Assembly: GCA_003497505.1 (NCBI GenBank)
Contig: DNNV01000058.1
Location: forward strand, 1 to 9,983
Origin: Clostridiales bacterium
Lineage (GTDB): Bacteria > Bacillota > Clostridia > Tissierellales > Sedimentibacteraceae
DNA: 9,983 nucleotides
Direction of reading: 5' to 3'
The notes beneath the pieces are model-generated. The model saw nothing but the letters and a program-made list of their open reading frames with translations. It was not told the origin of the DNA and did not search any database. Numbering within the stretch: position 1 is the first letter of the stretch; each line of letters starts with the position of its first letter. The position numbers and the translations under genes were made by a program. Below are positions 7,065 to 9,983 of this stretch, piece by piece.

Positions 7065-7979
7065 CTATCTTTTAAATTTAATTGTTTTATTGAAAGTATC
7101 AACCTCACATTCTGTACCTAAGGGTATTGTGGAAGTGGGGAAGCAATGCCCGCATTTTATGTTGTACATAACAGGCTTATCCAGATCTTCGAAAAAGTCT
7201 TTAAGAAGCTCATCTATTCCGTAGGACGGATCCCTCGGATTTTCACAGTCTGAAAAATCACCTATAATTATTGCGGCCGCATCGTTTATTTTATTGGAAA
7301 ATTTCAATTGATACAGCATCCTATCAACTCTTGTGACATTTTCATAGATATCTTCGAAAAACAATACCTTATCTTTTGTATCTATTTCATACGGTGTACC
7401 AATCATGGATGTAATGAGGGCAAGATTTCCTCCAACAACGGTCCCCTCTGCCTTTCCGTCACATATAACCTTAAAGTCCTGTCCTTCCGGATTTTTAAGG
7501 TACAGCTCATTGTCCATGTTCAACGCACTTTCAAAACTTTCTCTTGAAAAGTCGTCAAAATCGCCAATCATGTTTGACTTCACCATTGGACCGTGAAATG
7601 TAACCATATCAGCCTTCTGATTGAAGTATATGTTTAGGTTGGTAACATCGCTGTAACCCACAAATATTTTGGGATTTTTCTTCACAATATCCAAATCAAT
7701 CTTGTCTATCACATGGCTGCTGGTATCTCCGCCTCTGATACAAAATATTGCCTTTACTTCTTTGTCCGCAAACATTTCATTTATATCTTTAGCCCTTTCG
7801 GCACCTGTTCCTGCTTTATATCCGTGAAGACTTTTATATGTGCAGGAAGCCATTTTAACCTTATAGCCTTTATCTTCTAAGAATTTTTTGCTTAAATCCG
7901 CCTCTTCCGGAGCAACCGGTGACGATGAAGCAACAATAGCTACAGTGTCTCCCTTTTTTAACTTTTCTGGAAATATCAT
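7065..7979 (-). CDS. LD-carboxypeptidase family protein (S66, LdcA/MccF type)
   Basis: Serine peptidase of 304 residues. LdcA removes the terminal D-alanine from the murein tetrapeptide at its L,D bond during peptidoglycan recycling; MccF relatives inactivate microcin C. The Ser-Glu-His triad is visible: Ser110 in VGYSDVTNLN, Glu209 in FFEDIYEN and His278 in CGHCFPTSTIPLG. The N-terminal GDTVAIVASSSP motif and IRGGDTSSHVI at 81-91 are typical of the family. There is no signal peptide, so it acts in the cytoplasm on imported or recycled muropeptides. Context next to alr, a gamma-glutamyl hydrolase and a DapF-like epimerase favours the LdcA role over MccF. An AGGAG site lies 8 bases before the ATG; spmB ends 42 bases upstream. 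Confidence 0.88.
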   Translation of the reverse strand: MIFPEKLKKGDTVAIVASSSPVAPEEADLSKKFLEDKGYKVKMASCTYKSLHGYKAGTGAERAKDINEMFADKEVKAIFCIRGGDTSSHVIDKIDLDIVKKNPKIFVGYSDVTNLNIYFNQKADMVTFHGPMVKSNMIGDFDDFSRESFESALNMDNELYLKNPEGQDFKVICDGKAEGTVVGGNLALITSMIGTPYEIDTKDKVLFFEDIYENVTRVDRMLYQLKFSNKINDAAAIIIGDFSDCENPRDPSYGIDELLKDFFEDLDKPVMYNIKCGHCFPTSTIPLGTECEVDTFNKTIKFKR

Positions 7980-8021
7980 ATTTAAACTCCTGATTTTTTA
8001 TTATTAAATTATATGCTTAAT

Positions 8022-8558
8022 TTAACCAAACATTATATTAGTTATAATTACTGCAGACAGCAATCCTGCCGCATCAGCCAGCAATCCTGCAGACAAAGCA
8101 TGTCTTGTTTTCTTGATGCTTATGGAACCGAAGTAAACCGCAAGGACATAGAACGTTGTATCTGTGGAGCCGTTCATGACTGAAGCCATTCTTCCTATTA
8201 ATGAATCCGGTCCGAATTCAGCAAAGAGTCCGTTCATTATGCCGCTTGCTCCTCCTCCTGACAACGGACGCATGAGTGCCATTGGCAATACTTCCGAAGG
8301 CATTCCGATAGCATTTGTAATTGGCGCAACCAATTTTGAGAAATAATCCATGGCTCCTGAAGCTCTGAATACTCCTATGGCCACAAGCATAGCTGTAAGA
8401 AAAGGAATAACTCTTATTGCGGTGTTAAATCCTTCCTTTGCTCCCTCTGTAAACACTTCGTAAACCTTTACCTTTTTTATTACTCCATATGTTGTTATTG
8501 ATAAAAGTATTAGCGGTATTGCATATAACGATATAGTATTAACTGCTGATATAAACAT
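8022..8558 (-). CDS. spmB: SpmB-type membrane protein (nucleoside-recognition/Gate domain)
   Basis: The 178 residues equal the length of Bacillus subtilis SpmB. Hydrophobic segments lie at about 6-28, 48-66, 132-148 and 158-176. Recognisable stretches are IPFLTAMLVAIGVFRASG (51-68), RPLSGGGASGIMNG (97-110) and MNGSTDTTFYVLAVYFGS (128-145), all typical of SpmB. In Bacillus SpmA and SpmB are needed for spore core dehydration and are encoded with the D,D-carboxypeptidase gene dacB. Their molecular activity is unknown; the Gate domain is shared with transporters. Here the pair precedes a different wall-peptide peptidase under a sigma-54 promoter, so a transport role for a peptide or amino acid can be suggested but not shown. 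GGGAGG precedes the start; spmA stops 15 bases upstream. Confidence 0.88.
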   Translation of the reverse strand: MFISAVNTISLYAIPLILLSITTYGVIKKVKVYEVFTEGAKEGFNTAIRVIPFLTAMLVAIGVFRASGAMDYFSKLVAPITNAIGMPSEVLPMALMRPLSGGGASGIMNGLFAEFGPDSLIGRMASVMNGSTDTTFYVLAVYFGSISIKKTRHALSAGLLADAAGLLSAVIITNIMFG

Positions 8559-8573
8559 ATTATTCCTCCCGTA

Positions 8574-9197
8574 TTATTCATTTGTTTGAGCCATTTTCAT
8601 ATCCGGCTTAGTTGTTCTGTATTTTTTAGACTTGCTTAGCAACTTCACCGCAATAATAGCAGTAGTTGTTGATATTGCTGTAGCTATTATTGCAGGTCCT
8701 ATTATTTCAACTGCATTTGTAGATCCTGCCGCAACTCTGTATGCAATAACCGAAGCCGGCACCAATGTAACAGACGAAGTATTAATAGCCAAAAAAGTAC
8801 ACATGGAATCTGTGGCCGTGTCATCTGTGGTATTCAACTTCTGCATTTCCTGCATTGCTTTAAGTCCGAAAGGTGTAGCGGCGTCTCCAAGCCCAAATAC
8901 GTTTGCCGCTATGTTCATTACTATTGCTCCCATTGCAGGATGATCTCCGGGTATGTCCGGAAAAAGCTTTGTAAGAATCGGCTTCAAAGCTATACTTAAT
9001 TTTTTTACCAGACCTGATTCCTCAGCTATTTTCATAATTCCAAGCCAAAGAGCCATAACTCCTATCAACCCCATAGACAGCTCCACTGCCGTCTTTGCAT
9101 TGCCTATGGCTGCATCTGTTACAGCTTGTACATTTCCTGTGACGATTGACACTACTATTCCGATAATCAATAATCCAAACCAAACATAATTAATCAT
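8574..9197 (-). CDS. spmA: SpmA-type membrane protein (nucleoside-recognition/Gate domain)
   Basis: This 207-residue membrane protein resembles SpmA (196 residues in Bacillus subtilis). Landmarks are MGLIGVMALWLGIMKIAEES (42-61), NIAANVFGLGDAATPFGLKAM (95-115) and NTSSVTLVPASVIAYR (139-154). Hydrophobic segments lie near 3-20, 40-58, 90-105, 136-153 and 164-186, and the C-terminal 20 residues are charged. SpmA and SpmB presumably form a pair, since they are always adjacent. This is the first gene of the six-gene operon, with AGGAGG upstream and the -24/-12 promoter about 75 bases above the start. In Bacillus the genes are controlled by the sporulation factor sigma-E; control by sigma-54 here points to a vegetative, signal-dependent job. 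Confidence 0.9.
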   Translation of the reverse strand: MINYVWFGLLIIGIVVSIVTGNVQAVTDAAIGNAKTAVELSMGLIGVMALWLGIMKIAEESGLVKKLSIALKPILTKLFPDIPGDHPAMGAIVMNIAANVFGLGDAATPFGLKAMQEMQKLNTTDDTATDSMCTFLAINTSSVTLVPASVIAYRVAAGSTNAVEIIGPAIIATAISTTTAIIAVKLLSKSKKYRTTKPDMKMAQTNE

Positions 9198-9234
9198 TTT
9201 ACTTTTTCCTCCTAATGTTTTTATTAATTGCGAT

Positions 9235-9261
9235 GTTGAAACTGCTGTTTCTAACCTCCTT
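9235..9261 (-). promoter_or_regulatory. Leader element: orphan Shine-Dalgarno plus hairpin at the mRNA 5' end
   Basis: AAGGAGG (minus strand, 9255-9261) begins within one or two bases of the transcription start predicted from the -12 box (about 9262), but no ATG, GTG or TTG follows at a usable distance. A stem GTTaGAAAC / GTTTCAAC with a 4-base loop (9235-9255) comes directly after it. spmA has its own AGGAGG further down. The layout resembles STAB-SD and 5'-hairpin mRNA stabilisers described in Bacillus (cryIIIA, aprE leaders); this is inferred. Confidence 0.45.
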
Positions 9262-9272
9262 GTATAATATAT

Positions 9273-9288
9273 AGCAATTTATGTGCCA
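9273..9288 (-). promoter_or_regulatory. Sigma-54 (-24/-12) promoter for the spmA-dapF operon
   Basis: The minus strand reads TGGCAC-ATAAA-TTGCT: TGGCAC at 9283-9288 and TTGCT at 9273-9277. This matches the RpoN consensus (TGGCAC, 5 bases, TTGCW) at every position. The GG and GC elements are correctly spaced, placing the start near 9262. A sigma-54 activator gene ends just upstream, which independently supports it. I found no second full match in the window. Confidence 0.92.
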
Positions 9289-9335
9289 TAAATTTCACAG
9301 CATTTATGAAGCAATCAAAATTTATTTTCCATAAT

Positions 9336-9393
9336 TTCGAACGACGAAAAAAATACCGTTCGTGTAAGCGGAATTTTTCCGGATATTCGAACG
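9336..9393. promoter_or_regulatory. Candidate upstream activator sites
   Basis: The core CGAACG or its complement CGTTCG occurs three times, at 9338-9343, 9357-9362 and 9388-9393, roughly 80, 100 and 130 bases upstream of the predicted start. This is where enhancer-binding proteins normally bind. TTCGAACG occurs twice exactly 50 bases apart (9336-9343 and 9386-9393). Two of the copies are also arms of the terminator hairpin, so their conservation may have another cause. Confidence 0.45.
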
Positions 9394-9402
9394 GTATTTT
9401 TT
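9348..9402. terminator. Hairpin terminator of the activator gene
   Basis: A perfect 15-bp inverted repeat (9348-9362 with 9388-9402), AAAAAATACCGTTCG against its complement, encloses a smaller CGGAA/TTCCG stem. Reading on the minus strand it ends in a run of seven T, as expected for an intrinsic terminator. It overlaps the stop codon of the activator gene and isolates it from the sigma-54 operon. Confidence 0.82.
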
Positions 9403-9983
9403 AAATTTTAATACTGTGTTTTTTCATTTTTTCATAAAAAGATGTCTTTCCCATCTTAAGCATTTTCCGAGCTTCAGCCTTGTTTCCGTCACAATACAGC
9501 AGCGCATCAGCAATGGCTTTTTTTTCGGCATGATCCACTGCCTCCTGCAATGAGTAAACTTTCTTGATATTTGTTTCCTTCAGGCCTTCATTTTTATAGT
9601 TAATAAATATATTTTCAATGGATATTTCCTCACCCTCACATAGGTTAACTGCTCTTTCCAGTACATTCTCAAGCTCTCGCACATTTCCGAACCAGTCATA
9701 ATTTATCAACACCCTCAAAGCGTCATCAGACAGCTTTTTTGTCCTCTCCGACATTCTGCTAAATATCTTAGGTAAGATATTGTAAATAAGCGGGATTATG
9801 TCCTCCCTTCGCTCTCTGATAGGTGGTATATGTATGGGAAAAACATTTATTCTGTAGTACAGGTCCCCCCTGAATTCTTTGTTTTCCACCAAGTCTTCAA
9901 GATTCTTGTTTGTGGCTGTAATAATTCGTATATCTAAGCTTTTTTCCTCAGTACTGCCTATCCTCATAATCTTTTTAGTCTGT
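9401..9983 (-). CDS. Sigma-54-dependent transcriptional activator (bEBP), N-terminus outside window
   Basis: The visible 193 residues are the C-terminal part of an enhancer-binding protein, and the frame stays open to the window edge. The second half of the AAA+ ATPase is present: sensor I (IRIITATNKN, visible residues 18-27), FRGDLYYRINVFPI (37-50) with the arginine-finger region, PPIRERREDI and the sensor II motif GNVRELENVLERA (99-111). Most members read WPGNVREL; here it is WFGNVREL. A Fis-type helix-turn-helix ends the protein (GNKAEARKMLKMGKTSFYEKMKKHSIKI spans 166-193). The Walker A and B boxes, the GAFTGA loop and the sensory domain lie outside, so the signal it responds to is unknown. 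It is the obvious regulator of the adjacent operon. Confidence 0.93.
   Translation of the reverse strand, partial: QTKKIMRIGSTEEKSLDIRIITATNKNLEDLVENKEFRGDLYYRINVFPIHIPPIRERREDIIPLIYNILPKIFSRMSERTKKLSDDALRVLINYDWFGNVRELENVLERAVNLCEGEEISIENIFINYKNEGLKETNIKKVYSLQEAVDHAEKKAIADALLYCDGNKAEARKMLKMGKTSFYEKMKKHSIKI

Noticed and set aside
8051..8095. Near-tandem repeat (CAGCAATCCTGC twice, 21 bases apart) near the 3' end of spmB
   Set aside because: The period is seven codons encoding AGLLADA-AGLLSAV, a helix typical of SpmB; no sign of a mobile or regulatory repeat.
9261..9275. TATATTATAC overlapping the -12 region, a possible sigma-A -10 box
   Set aside because: No acceptable -35 hexamer stands 16-18 bases upstream, and the sigma-54 match is far better.

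Overview
This 10-kb window looks like the chromosome of a low-GC Gram-positive anaerobe of the Clostridia type. The grounds are AT-rich intergenic DNA, strong AGGAGG-type ribosome binding sites before almost every gene, SpmA/SpmB-type proteins, and a sigma-54 activator of the kind common in amino-acid-fermenting clostridia. The genus cannot be fixed from this sequence alone. Every gene except one (the LysE-type exporter) is read on the minus strand. There are no tRNAs, rRNAs, CRISPR arrays, insertion sequences or phage genes.

Right end (9401-9983): the C-terminal half of a sigma-54-dependent activator (AAA+ module plus Fis-type HTH), cut by the window edge and closed by a long hairpin over its stop codon. 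Next comes a 203-base gap holding a consensus -24/-12 promoter (TGGCAC-N5-TTGCT), three CGAACG/CGTTCG motifs upstream of it, and a leader with a Shine-Dalgarno sequence that has no start codon.

Centre (4293-9288): a tightly packed six-gene operon read spmA, spmB, ldcA-like S66 peptidase, alr, C26 gamma-glutamyl hydrolase, dapF-like epimerase, ending in a hairpin. Spacings run from 42 bases down to overlaps of 32 and 4 bases. The four enzymes together match the D-centres and unusual bonds of a peptidoglycan stem peptide (D-Ala removal, alanine racemisation, gamma-glutamyl hydrolysis, diaminopimelate epimerisation). With the two membrane proteins and the sigma-54 control this suggests a dedicated, inducible pathway for taking apart cell-wall peptides. 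This is the most interesting unit in the window, and its function is inferred.

Left of that (1984-4281): murA, the first committed step of peptidoglycan precursor synthesis, is translationally coupled to a radical SAM protein of unknown substrate, behind its own promoter region with a 14-bp inverted repeat. This unit converges on a LysE-type amino acid exporter, with one long hairpin between them. The exporter diverges from an rsuA-type pseudouridine synthase followed by a partial xylose-isomerase-like TIM-barrel gene at the left edge. The two divergent promoters have -35 boxes only 7 bases apart.
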